In this document: piece by piece, positions 1 through 10,326 of the stretch
Position numbering within the stretch: the stretch's first letter is position 1
Layout of the letters: each line of letters begins with the position of its first letter
Assembly: GCA_013397795.1 (NCBI GenBank)
Contig: VZTJ01004018.1
Coordinates: forward strand, 111,394 to 175,393
Reading direction: 5' to 3'
Length of the DNA: 64,000 nucleotides
From: Orthonyx spaldingii
Lineage: Eukaryota > Chordata > Aves > Passeriformes > Orthonychidae
Notes under the pieces: model-generated
Database searches by the model: none
What the model saw: the letters and a program-made list of their open reading frames with translations, nothing else
What the model was told of the DNA's origin: nothing
Translations under genes and position numbers: made by a program

Positions 1-1097
1 GCAGCGGCTTGGGGGCCGATCCCCGGGCCCGGGGCAGGCCGGGCTCGGCGGGGTGACGGTGCAGGGGCGTCCGGCCGCCGCCTGGCCCGTGTGAGCCGCC
101 CCCAGGACATGGCCCGGGGGTGGAACGGGCCATCAGCCGGGGCCCGCTGCCGCCAGCCGGGTGCTGGCTAGGCCTGCGGAGAAGCCATAGCTGCGGCACC
201 GGAGGTGTCTCTTTAAAGAGCCAAGTGATGGTAACTCTCCCCCTGAGTCACAGCCACTTATGTAAACTGTTGCCATGGGAGCCGAGCATCTCTGCAATTA
301 TATAAGCAGGTTCTCCGGCAAAAGCAGCGGCAAGTTGGACGGTATGCCAGTGGCTGGCACTTAACGCAGTTACTTTCCTAGATCTGCACATGTAATCTGT
401 CTCGGCTGAACATTTGGTCCTTAATGCCACCTGAGGTTTGATCTTGGGTTCGCAGCTGAGTGCAGGCAACTTCCTCGTCTGAACAGATGCAGAGCTGATA
501 ACATTTTGTTCTCTTCTAGTGTAGAGTAATTGCCTTTTGATGTCTCATGATCTAACTAAGAGAGTGGTTAGGCAGATAATAACACTGTCAAGCTTCCCAA
601 ACTGTATTTTTTTAATCCCATAAGATATTGTTTCTTAACTGTAATGAAAGAATACTCTATCTGGCAGCCATTGATTGGTGCTTTGAAGTGTCTTTTGAAT
701 CAGCTGTCTATCTGTTGTACCGTAGCAGGGAAAATCCTTGAGAATTGTTCAGTTAAGCCTCATGCTGCCTGTTTGTTTGGTTGTATTTTTTTTTTCCTGG
801 AGTTAGATATGCTTGCTTGGAGTGGGGAAACGAATCTGATTCAATGCCCTTTGGGGCCTGAGCTTTCCAGAATGATCCATATTCTGATTTTTAAGGCTAA
901 ACTGCATTCATTGACCTTAAGAATGCCACATTACACAAAAGCTTTAGCTATGCTGTCATCTGTTCAAGAGGCTTGGTGTTTCAGAGCATATTAGAGATGT
1001 GGGATTCTGCAGTGAGCTAGGTGGGCTTGTGGTACCCAGATCTCACATGGGAGTGATACATTAACTGCTGGGGTAATACACTTCACCTTCCTAAAGC

Positions 1098-1570
1098 TGT
1101 TTTTCTGATTTCAGCTGGGATAATTTTAGGCCTAGTAGCTGGTACAGTGTGTTGGATTCAGTATGAGAATAATGTTGATAATACACTGATGTTTTTAGTA
1201 GTTGCTCAGTAGTACTTACCGTAAACCACGGACTTTCAGTTTCCCATGCTCTGCCAGGTGCACCAGAAGCTGGGAGGACAGCCAGGACAGCTGACCCAAA
1301 CTGGTGAAAGGGATGTTCCATAGCCAGAACATTATGCCCAGTATACAAGCTGGGGAGAGTTGCCCAGGAGCCACCAACTGTGCATCACGGGTTTTCCTTG
1401 GGTTTTATTCTTCCTTTTTCACTACTCTTATTACATTTTATTTTATTTCAATTATTGAGCTGTTCTTACCTCAACACATGAGTTTTTCTGATTCTTGTTC
1501 CCGTTCCACTGCAGAGGGAGGGAGTGTGTGACTCTGATACTTAGTTGCTGGCTGAGATTAAACCACAACA
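1098..1570 (+). mobile_element. Degenerate solo LTR of an avian endogenous retrovirus (ERVL-like)
   Basis: The segment begins TGTTTTT, ends with ATTAAACCACAACA, and follows the same order of landmarks as the better preserved LTR at 41378-41972: a GCTGGGATA-type start, a GTTGATAATACA block, a CAGGACAGCTGACCC block and the shared end. I recognise this as a very common bird LTR type; the family name is from memory. It is shorter and more decayed than the 41-kb copy. No clear target-site duplication is visible, and no internal retroviral sequence adjoins it, so it is a solo LTR in the CCSAP intron. Confidence 0.72.
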
Positions 1571-4194
1571 GCTGTGCAGTGATGGAAGCACCCCAGCTCA
1601 CCAGTGTGTAACAGAGTATTAGCAGGCCTACTCTTCGCTTTCCTCAATCAGGCCTTGGGGAAGTTAGACTGGCAGTATGTGTGGAAGAACCACATGTATC
1701 TCAGTGAGAAGAAGCACCAAGGAATGGCAAAAGATCAGGGAGTGGTTGCATGGGAAAAGGTGATGCTGTCTAAAGGCTTGGCTTTTAGTGAGAGGAGACG
1801 GAAGCTGTTGAAGCTGCACTCAGAACCTGGCATTTCCCCCTTTTGTGATGCAGTTTGAGTATGTACAAACCTGGAGCAGCTGCGGCAGGGACCTGAATTT
1901 CTTTTCATTCCTCTTGTTGAGCCTGTGGATAGAGCATGCAAACCAGCTACAATCTAATGGCACTGGCAGTCACCAAGGCTAGAGACTGCTGGCCAGGGTG
2001 CTCTGCTCACTCCTTAGCCTGCTCCCTGATTCCCTCCCTCGTGCTTCTCTAGGGAAAAATCCAGCTGGAATTACTTGGTAGCCTGATTTTGTTTGGGATT
2101 TGGCAGGGAATAAAAGCTTGCTAGCTGTGGAGGCATTTTCTGTGGTCAGTGATGGTGCCTGTGACTGTCCAGTGCATGCATGGTTGTGTCCTCAGTCCTG
2201 TATCAGTGGCAAAGGGACTGTGGAGTACCAATGGCCTGCCAGGCTGCAGGGTTTTGGGAAACTGCGCTTCTGTAACTGATACAACTTTGCCATGAATGCT
2301 GTAAGGGAATGCCTAATGTTCTGCTAGGTCCTTGCTACTTTGTACTTAACATTCCCTTCTTTGCCAAATGGCTTAGGATAAATGCTTTTGAACTTCTGCA
2401 AGTATCTAAGAGCTTTGCTAAGTCCTTAGCAAAAGGACTGAAAACAACTCTGCTTAGGCAGCTGGATTTAGTGGGTATTTACTGTATCTTAATGTACATA
2501 TAATATATAAGCAGGTGACTCATTTAGTAGTGGACAATTATAAGCATGTATTTTTCTTTATTTCTTCTGTCAGTGGCTGGCTAATTAAAGAATGTGGAGG
2601 AGATAACATAGAAACTACCACTCTGAAGCTTCTACTACTAAACTGCCTTTTTTTTTTTTTTTTTATTCTGAAATAACTTAATTGCACTGAAGTGCTGTGG
2701 GAGTAGCTGAGTGTGCTCATGTTGGTGACATCTTTTGTCTTCTGAATCTGACATCCACCCACATGCTGAAGCATCCTAGCTGTTACCTGGCTACTGCTTC
2801 TTCCTGCTGTTTTGTGGGGAATCTGATTTCTGCCTGAGGTGTATTGACAGTGCTTGTTGCCAAGATGGTTGGTCAGCACTAATGTTTAATATCTGAGATA
2901 AACACAACTCATAATGGTGTGTGTGGCCCTGGTTTCTTCTTACTCTCATTGAGATGAACCCATGTGTGTTTGTAAAGGTTTGTGAATGCTTCTGGGGTGT
3001 GTAGAGAAAGAAGATGCAGGCAGCTTGGCTTTGAGGTTCAGTGGTGTTGGTCTAAAGCACTACCAATGTGAACCCCTGGGACAGCACGTTGGACAAAGGC
3101 GCTTTGTCACTGTGTCTGGCACTGAAGCTGTGGCTGAGTGATACTAAGGTGTGCTCAGAGGCAACTTTGGGTTAATTCCTTCTGGCCCTCCACTTGCAGC
3201 TGCTGTTTGTGGGATTGTTCTGTGGAACATGCCCAGGCACAGATGTGCATTAAACCTAATCCAACAAAATCTTGACCTAAATCAACTGGTGTAGTTGTGG
3301 TGTAGACACATCCTCAAAGCTGTCAGCAGAACCCAGTGGGCTGGTAAGCAGAAGACAGAAGCTCTTGGCAGTAGTGCTGCTGTCAGGCCTGTTGCTCATG
3401 AAATGACACTGCTGCACAATGCAGGATGAAGGCATCTTTCAATCCTTATTGCCATTTTGCCTTCAACATTTTTTTGCAGTGGTCTTAAGAGAGAGCAGTG
3501 ACAAGATGCCATCAAAGGAGTTGCCTCAACAGTATTTGGAAAGTGACTGATCTGGATTAGTGGAACTAAACAGAAGATCCAATTTCAAACTTGTTTCCTA
3601 ATCTTGTCTGTCACGGTGTTGCAGGTGTATTTGCTGGCCCATGTATGTGGGAAGGAGTAGATTGTGGTGGGGGAAGAAAGCAAGGGTGTCAATTCAGGGG
3701 TTTATAGTACTATTATTTAAAGTTGCTCCATTTTTTTTTCTTTGGAAAGAAGCTTTGCTATCGAGCCAATCCAGTAATTACTTTCTGAACTCTGCTGAAG
3801 ACGAAGGTTCTGTGAATCTAATCAACTCTGAGCTGCTGTGTGGGTGCTAGCTCCAGTATTGCCTCATGCAAGATTTGCCTTGAAGAAATGATGTTGCAAT
3901 CTGCTTCATCTGTAGTAACTTTCTACCAGCTGTAGTTTGTTGATACCCGCAATGGGTTATATAGCCCCTCCAAGAGGTGTTGGAGACCTGTCCCATTCGG
4001 GGAGGTGTTGGCACAAAAGCAGGAAACTTCCAGTTCTTCCTGCAGCAATTCAAGCACAAAATGCTTCTCCTGATGCTGAGGTAGTGCTGTAAGGAACCAG
4101 CATCTCCATATAGAGATAATACTGCTGACCCCTGTGACCTGTCCTGTGGGTCTAATCAAAGGCTGTTGATACTTGTTGTAAGGTCAGGAGGGCC

Positions 4195-4365
4195 TTTGCA
4201 ACGGGGGTGCTGTCTGCCCCCCGGGGCGTGCAGAGCTGTGGGAGAGAGCAGCTCCGGCAGAACTCTTCCCGCTGGAGCCAGAAGGGGAACTGTTACGCAA
4301 GCGGGGCGATGCAGCAGGGTTTAAGTGACCTCTTCTGGGCAGGAGCTTTCAGCAGCCGTATTGGG
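4195..4365. promoter_or_regulatory. Isolated CpG-rich patch in the CCSAP intron
   Basis: About nine CpG dinucleotides fall within roughly 170 bases, in an intron where CpG is otherwise rare. The patch includes a CCCCGGGGCG core and ACGCAAGCGGGGCGATG. It could be an alternative promoter, an enhancer or a young repeat fragment; I recognise no exon or known repeat in it. Confidence 0.3.
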
Positions 4366-6658
4366 TGGGCCTGACAGACTTGTTCTGCCTGTTAAGCACT
4401 TAATCCCCTCCTGTCCATCCAGTGTGCTCTGCTTAGCATCCATGATGCAGTTTTAAACGTTTCTAGCTTTTCCCCTTTCCTGTCTAATCCCTGTAATGCT
4501 GCAAGCCGGTCAGTTCTGAGTTTCCTGTGTCTGCCGGAGCTGGTGCTCTGCATGGGAAGGAGAAGATGGGTAGGTGTTACTGGTGCCTGGACTCCCTGAG
4601 CAGCTGGGTCTAAGTCCTGCTGTCAACTGCTGCTTTTCTGACTTCCTGTGAAAAGTGTTGCCTATAAAAATGGCTTGGATACAAACTGTAGTTTTAAATA
4701 AAAGGCTTAAATAACTGTTAGAGATCTTGTGCCTTCACCAGCTGCATTCTGTGTAAATGCACTGCAGGAGTGAGTTCATAGAAATACCTGCTCTAATAGC
4801 AGGTGCTCATAAGTGCTACTGTACACTCTGGCATACAGCATTTACTGTAAGGCTGTGCACAGGACTCTGAATGCCATTTACCCATATGCTTTTATTGCTA
4901 TTCTGGGACAAGCTGGCTCAATCATTTCTGGACCAGCTGGAGCTATATCCTAGTGAGCAGCATCCCCAGGCATGGTTTTTGCCTTGTTTTTTAAAGCTAA
5001 ACTATCCATGTAATTGCAGAGCCCACACTTTCCTGTATTTTTAAGTCTCTAAATGCCACTTTTGCTGTTTATGAAATCAGTGTTGCTCCATCCTCCTTTG
5101 CAGAGAAGGAAGATGCTGTTTTCCCTTGAATGGAGGATAGAACATCTTTCTAAAATGAAAGCACTGTTGTTGCAGAATTGACAGCATTATGTTCTCTTTC
5201 AGTGTTTCATTTTCTCAAAACAGTGCTTCCTCCTGATAATGGACCTAGGCAGTCCCTCCTTTGGAGTGGCTGCAGAGGGAGATGCTCAGATAATATTTTG
5301 TAAGGGGATAGCTCTGTGCTGCCTGTTTGCAGCCATGATGAATGAGCTGCCTTGTTTCAGAGGTGAAGCTGTGTGTCCCAGAGCCCGGGACACTATGCAA
5401 AACAAGTCTAGTAGCACACTGAGGTCACTGCTGCTGTCTTTTATCCAGCCTTGGCTATAATAACTGAAATTATGTCCGGCTGATATTTAGGTATGTAAAA
5501 TTCATCTGGCCATTTTTATTCTCAATATGCCACTACTTTGGCCTTAACTAAATTTTTTTTGGTTGTTTTGTGGGGTCCTTCAACTGAATTCTTAACAAAT
5601 GCAGTTCTAAATACTTAAATATTACTGACCGCTCTTGACCAAATACTCAGCTGTACTGCAGTATCACTTGCAGATGAATGCTACACCTGCACACCTTGGA
5701 AGATGGGTATAGGGAAGCCTGCACAGGGCCCAGCACCAGGGCCTCTGAGCTGGCTGGGAGAAGTAGAAACTGTGCTGGCAAGGGTAACAGCTAGCAAGAG
5801 AGCATAAGGCTTGCCTTAGGGGAATTTTGGGGCATGAAATAAGCCTTGATATCTTTACCCTGCAAGCTTGAAGTGAGTGCAAGAGTAAATGGATGCTTAA
5901 CCAGCGTGCTAGGCAGGTAAATTCTATTTCATCAGAACTGGATGGACGCAAGAATTGAAATTAAAGCAGTGTCAGATTGGGCATGTACATGCTTGAAATC
6001 ACAGTAACTAGCAGGAATGGTTGCTATTTTGTCACAGGATTAACAAGCCCTTCTGCCTTTAATGATGAAGACACTCGGGTAAAAATTGCGCTACTTGTCC
6101 ATGGTCAACCTGTCAATATGTAAGAAAGCCCTAAGCCAGATGAACTCCCTGTGACAGTGAAGGAATTCCTTCTGTCCATACCAGCATATGCTGGTGGTGG
6201 CTGAAAGTGCTGAGACTTGTAGCAGAGGTGGCTTGGAGCTGCTCCCTACCAGAACCAGAAACAGAGGGTGTGGTAGAAAACTTTCAAGTTTGATGTGTTT
6301 GTGTCAGCAGAGTTTGAGTGATCACTGTGTGTATCAGAAGACAGAATCTAATGACCTAAAGGTGGAGAGTCGAAGGGAATTGGTTACTAGTGGACTCCTA
6401 TGCTCTTAGGTTAGCAAAAGGCTTTAGTTGCCTTGTGCATAAAAGGCATGGTTGGCCTAAAAGTCACAGAGATGTCAGATCACAATGTCTGCTTGTGCCT
6501 TGGGCCATGTTCAATGTCTCGCATACACTTTCAGCTTGTCCACACTACTGCTGAAGATTAGCAGGATGGAGAATGAAAACAAGGTTCTTCGTGTGTACTT
6601 TTTTCCATAGTCATATTTCACTTAGGTACTGTAAGCAGTATATTTGATTAACTTGCTC

Positions 6659-7187
6659 ATTATAGAGTAATGGAATGGTTTAGGTTGGAAAAGACCTTTA
6701 AAATTGAATCCAGCCATTAACTCAACACAACTCCGTCTCAAAATGACTCGTCTACATGTCTTTAAATACCTCCACACATGGGGACTCAGCCACTTCCCTG
6801 GGCAGCCTGTTCCAATGCCTGACAACACTTTTGGTGAAGACATTTATCTTTGTATCTAATGTAAATTTCCCCTGATGTAACTTGAGGCCATTTCCTCTTG
6901 TCCTGTCACTTCTCACTTGGAAGAAAAGACCAACCCCCCCCACCTGGTTACACCCTCCTTTCAGGCAGTTGTAGAGAGTGATAAGGTCTCCCCTGAGCCT
7001 CCTTTCCTCCAGGCTAAACACCCCCAGCTCCCTCAGCTGCTCCTTATCAGACTTGTGCTCCAGAACATTCTCCAGCTCTGTTGCCCTTCTGTGGACATGC
7101 TCCAGCACCTCAATGTCTTTCTTGTAGTAGGGGGCCCAGAACTGAACACAGGATTTGAGGTGTGGCTTCACTGGTGCCAAAAACAAA
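6659..7187 (-). mobile_element. CR1 LINE fragment (3' end, antisense to CCSAP)
   Basis: On the - strand an open frame at 7186-6752 reads 144 residues typical of the C-terminal end of CR1 reverse transcriptase, with a LEERRLRGDLITLYNCLKGG block and a later RHWNRLPREV block. Below it, at about 6660-6750, is the CR1 3' UTR with its GGTTGGAAAAGACC motif and degenerate terminal repeats. CR1 copies are normally 5'-truncated, and this one starts near 7187. The frame has no stop over 144 codons, so the copy is not very old, but it is only a fragment and cannot move by itself. Confidence 0.92.
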
Positions 7188-8028
7188 GGAAAACTAGTTC
7201 CTCCCTTGCACTACAGTGCAAGAAGATTGGATCTTATGGAACAGTTGTTTCTCTGTTTTTATTAATTAATATTTTATATAATGTGATTCAGCCTTCAGTG
7301 ATGATCTAAAACTGCAGTGATTCAGCCTTTAAATTCTTTCTCACAAACCCTGCTCTCCATACCCAGTGCATGGAGGACTATTGCTGGCCCCTTGCTATGG
7401 AAGGCTTAAATGTGTGGGAGAAATGAACATTGGAGAGTAATGCCTGCAGAGTGTGGTGCTTTAAATGTGCAACATCATTCACCAATCAGGTAGCAAGGAT
7501 GATGTCTATCACTTGGTGGGTTTTTGCTTCACACTCTCCTTCATAAGCAGGAAACCATACCAGAGACATATGTATAAACAGGGAGCTTGAAAATTAATCA
7601 CCTTTTTCAGCAGAAGCTGATATTATGAGGGGTTTAATACTGCATGTACTCATATCAGACTTCATCTCTGACTGGGTAGCAGTATCTATGTGGCATCCAG
7701 CACTCCATCTGTTTGCTGTCTCAGAGATGCAAGGATGAAAGAGTGAAGACAGAAGATCACTGGAAACAGTCTTTAAATTCTGCCTGGAGCTGTTGGTTAT
7801 CTGTAACCTCACCAGTGAAAGGCATTTTTAAGTAGGTGAAAGCTGTATTGTAGTCACTAAAGAAAGCATGAAGACATTTAAGCAAGGGGTATGTCTGTTG
7901 CTAAGGCAGTAATGACTTCTTTCATTTCTAAAAAAAGCACAGCTTCAATGATGTATTGAGAGGCTGTGCAAATCAGACATTAATATGTTGTCATTGGGAG
8001 CTTAAAGCATAACTTTTTTTTTCTTTAG

Positions 8029-8312
8029 AGAAAGAAAAAGAAGAGCAAGAAAAGCAGGAGAAGGAAGAGCAAGAGAAAACTGTAGAACACACTTCTGTAA
8101 AGGAAGCAGACAAAACCAGCCGTACAGGACGACGTCCAAGTCGAAGTGCCTTGTCCAGTCGTAATGATCGAAAATCAGCCAAAAGTCCCCAAAGGACAGA
8201 TGCACCAAAGGAGAATAAGCATCCATTTGCTCTGTATGGGTGGGGAGAAAGACAGACAGATACAGGAAGCCAGAAAACTCACAATGTCTGTGCTTCTGCT
8301 TCGGTGAATGAA
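8029..8312 (+). CDS. CCSAP: CCSAP internal coding exon
   Basis: The acceptor is a T-rich tract ending TTTAG at 8024-8028. The exon opens with AG, which completes a codon begun in the upstream exon (phase 1). It then reads 94 codons to GAA at 8310-8312, followed by the strong donor GTAAGTAAG. It encodes the Glu/Lys/Gln-rich run (8031-8078), a basic Ser/Arg segment with SPQR, and the conserved KENKHPFALYGW core. The intron after it is phase 0. Confidence 0.93.
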
Positions 8313-10326
8313 GTAAGTAAGAACTTCTGTTTCATTAAAAGGCAGTGACTACTTAGTGCCTAGATAGCTTATATCTAGGTAAAACTTCTAGGGGGTCTCT
8401 TTATTTGAATGTATGGAGATTCCAGCAGTAGATTCTAGCAATAAACCTGAAGAGTCTTGAGATGTCCAAATAAAAGAGCTGTTAGTTGGTTTGGAAACTT
8501 CCCAGGTTTGACTAATACTCGCAGGTTCTAATTAAAACCTGGCTGTTACGGTGTTACCAGCAAAACTGGATGTAATAATGTATTTCTGTGTTCTGAACTT
8601 CATGAAAACAAGAGAAAGGCAGTTAGCACCAGGTCCTCCCCACAGCAGGCAGGTATGTAAACACTGGGCTAGCGCTTGTGCTGTGAAAGAGTGACTTTTG
8701 CTGGGACACTTCCTAGACTAGGAGCCTTACTGAGATTGTATAAACACTTTTCTGCTAAAATATCTTGTCTAGCAGCCTGTTTTGGTGGGTTGCCAGTAGG
8801 AAATGTTGCTCGCAGCAGAATGGTCCATCAGATGGCTGATGGATTACAGGGCTGGTGTAAATATTACCAAAATAGCACAAATAAAATTAATGTGGTCATG
8901 GACAGCACCAGAATTCTTCTGTACTGGGGCTCTGTTTCCTGGCTTAGAAATAGCAAGGGAGTGTTATAACAGATCCAATTATTTCTTCTCTATAACTCTC
9001 CTAGGCTGGTAAAACATAATCATTAATGCAACTCTGCCAGTGTCTTATCATTATCATACTACTAATGTAGAGTGTGAATCTATGACACAAGATACCTGAG
9101 GACTGAGGTGGGGCGTGGTCGTGATGTGCAAGACAGAGTTGGCCTTTGATGGGCTGTTTTGGAAGGGGTTTGAAATCCAGGCTTTTCTTTCCTGGACAGC
9201 TCAACCTTTTAAGTAAAACGAGGAACTTGGGCCTTGCAGCTTTGGAAATTAGCTGCCTTTACTGATAATGGACACTAAATGCTGAATTGATAAGATTTGG
9301 TCAGTGCTCAAAACAGTTGACTGGTGCTTTATGTTGAAGCATAGAAGAGGCTGAAGCCCGACTTGAGCAGATATATTTATACTTTACCTTAGACTTCTAA
9401 CATTTTTTATGCTAGAAATATTAATGGAACACCTCAGGTCTTCAGTTTGGACTGAATGGACAGAACATTTCTGAAACACTCCCAATTATGTAGTGCTTTG
9501 TCACTGAGCACGTGTTTTTACGTATAAACTGACTACTTACTGCCTGGTGAAGTTACTTTTTCTTGCATGTTTGAAAGGTATTACTTTCCCCTAATTGAGA
9601 TAGGAGACAGAGTTTAAACCTGGAGATAGAAGGAAGCAAACATAGGAGCTGGCTCTTCAGATTAAAATTGGGGGGAAATATGCTAATTCATTAATATAAA
9701 AATGTATTTAATTATGTGTTCAGCATATTGTTCAAAATTAAGATCTTTAATCCCTAGTAAGGAGTCTCTAGAGTTTGGTCTTACTAATATGGCTTAGGTT
9801 TGAAGGGATGCTTGGGCATATTGAGGGGTATTTAAGATTTTAAATGATAGAAATAGAGAATTGAAGTTTTTAGAATGTGTCTGAGCACAATTATGAAGCA
9901 TTCAAGATTTTTTGAATCATTTAATAGTTTGAAGCATGAAAGATGATGCAGAACAGCATTTGAAGCACTTTTCATGGAAAAAAAAAAAAAAATCTGTGTT
10001 CAGTTAGTGGTACAAATACAGAAGAATATATAACCTCACTCACAATCCCTGTTCCTTCAGGATGGGGACTGGGACAAATAAAAATCGATCCTTGTCATTC
10101 CTGAGGGTTCCTAGGCGGTTTTCCTCCTGTAATGCTAATTTTGGTCTTTTAGATTCACGAATCTGCTCTACGAGCAAAGAACAGGAGACAAGTGGAGAAG
10201 AGGAAGCTTTCTCAGAGGCGAGTGCGATCAGCAGAGGCAGAAAACACTTGGCGATCGAAGCCCTCACCACCAGACAACCCTTGGATGACAGAGTACATGA
10301 GATGCTACTCAGCAAGAGCTCTCTGA
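8029..10326 (+). CDS. CCSAP: CCSAP, centriole/cilia/spindle-associated protein (3' part; 5' exon outside window)
   Basis: Two spliced exons (8029-8312 and 10153-10326) encode 151 C-terminal residues plus one split codon. Recognition rests on the block KENKHPFALYGWGERQ, followed by the TDTGSQKTHNVCAS stretch, and on the C-terminal NPWMTEYMRCYSARA; both are hallmarks of vertebrate CCSAP. In this family the protein binds polyglutamylated microtubules at centrioles, cilia and spindle, and its loss in fish disturbs ciliary beating. The human protein is about 270 residues, so roughly 120 N-terminal residues are missing here. I searched for the expected MKRYQEPRW-like start region and found none, so exon 1 lies upstream of position 1. 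The visible N-terminal part is a Glu/Lys/Gln-rich low-complexity run that differs from human. The protein ends in an extra Leu after the usual SARA. The gene converges on RAB4A. Identity is firm; the full protein cannot be given. Confidence 0.94.
8313..10152 (+). other. CCSAP: CCSAP intron 2
   Basis: A GT...AG intron of 1,840 bases between the two recognised coding exons. A run of 15 A lies at 9978-9992. I see no repeat family, RNA gene or extra exon in it. Confidence 0.85.
10153..10326 (+). CDS. CCSAP: CCSAP terminal coding exon
   Basis: The acceptor is TTTTAG, ending at 10152. The exon reads IHESALRAKNRRQVEKRKL, then an Arg-rich stretch, then NPWMTEYMRCYSARA-Leu, and stops with TGA at 10324-10326. 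The order matches the human C-terminus. The segment between the basic helix-like part and NPWM is shorter than in human. The single Leu codon between SARA and the stop is an addition relative to human. Confidence 0.93.
   Translation: MHESALRAKNRRQVEKRKLSQRRVRSAEAENTWRSKPSPPDNPWMTEYMRCYSARAL

Larger units (their letters stand above)
1..8028 (+). other. CCSAP: CCSAP intron 1 (partial), with CpG-rich left edge
   Basis: No exon is recognisable before 8029. The first ~200 bases are very GC- and CpG-rich, which fits the downstream shoulder of the CCSAP CpG-island promoter or the start of intron 1. None of their frames resembles CCSAP. The rest is ordinary AT-leaning intron carrying one LTR (1098-1570), one CR1 fragment (6659-7187), a 17-base T run at 2648-2664 and a small isolated CpG-rich patch at about 4195-4365. 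Assignment to CCSAP is inferred from the split first codon of the exon at 8029 and from strand. Confidence 0.7.

Noticed and set aside
120..305. Possible CCSAP first exon at the window start
   Set aside because: None of the frames in the GC-rich first 300 bases resembles the CCSAP N-terminus, and they stop early.
6752..7186. 144-residue reverse-transcriptase-like ORF
   Set aside because: It is the tail of a truncated CR1 element, so it is annotated as a mobile element and not as a gene.
7283..7329. Direct repeat GTGATTCAGCCTT, two copies 34 bases apart
   Set aside because: A short local duplication beside the CR1 copy; it does not flank the element, so it is not a target-site duplication.
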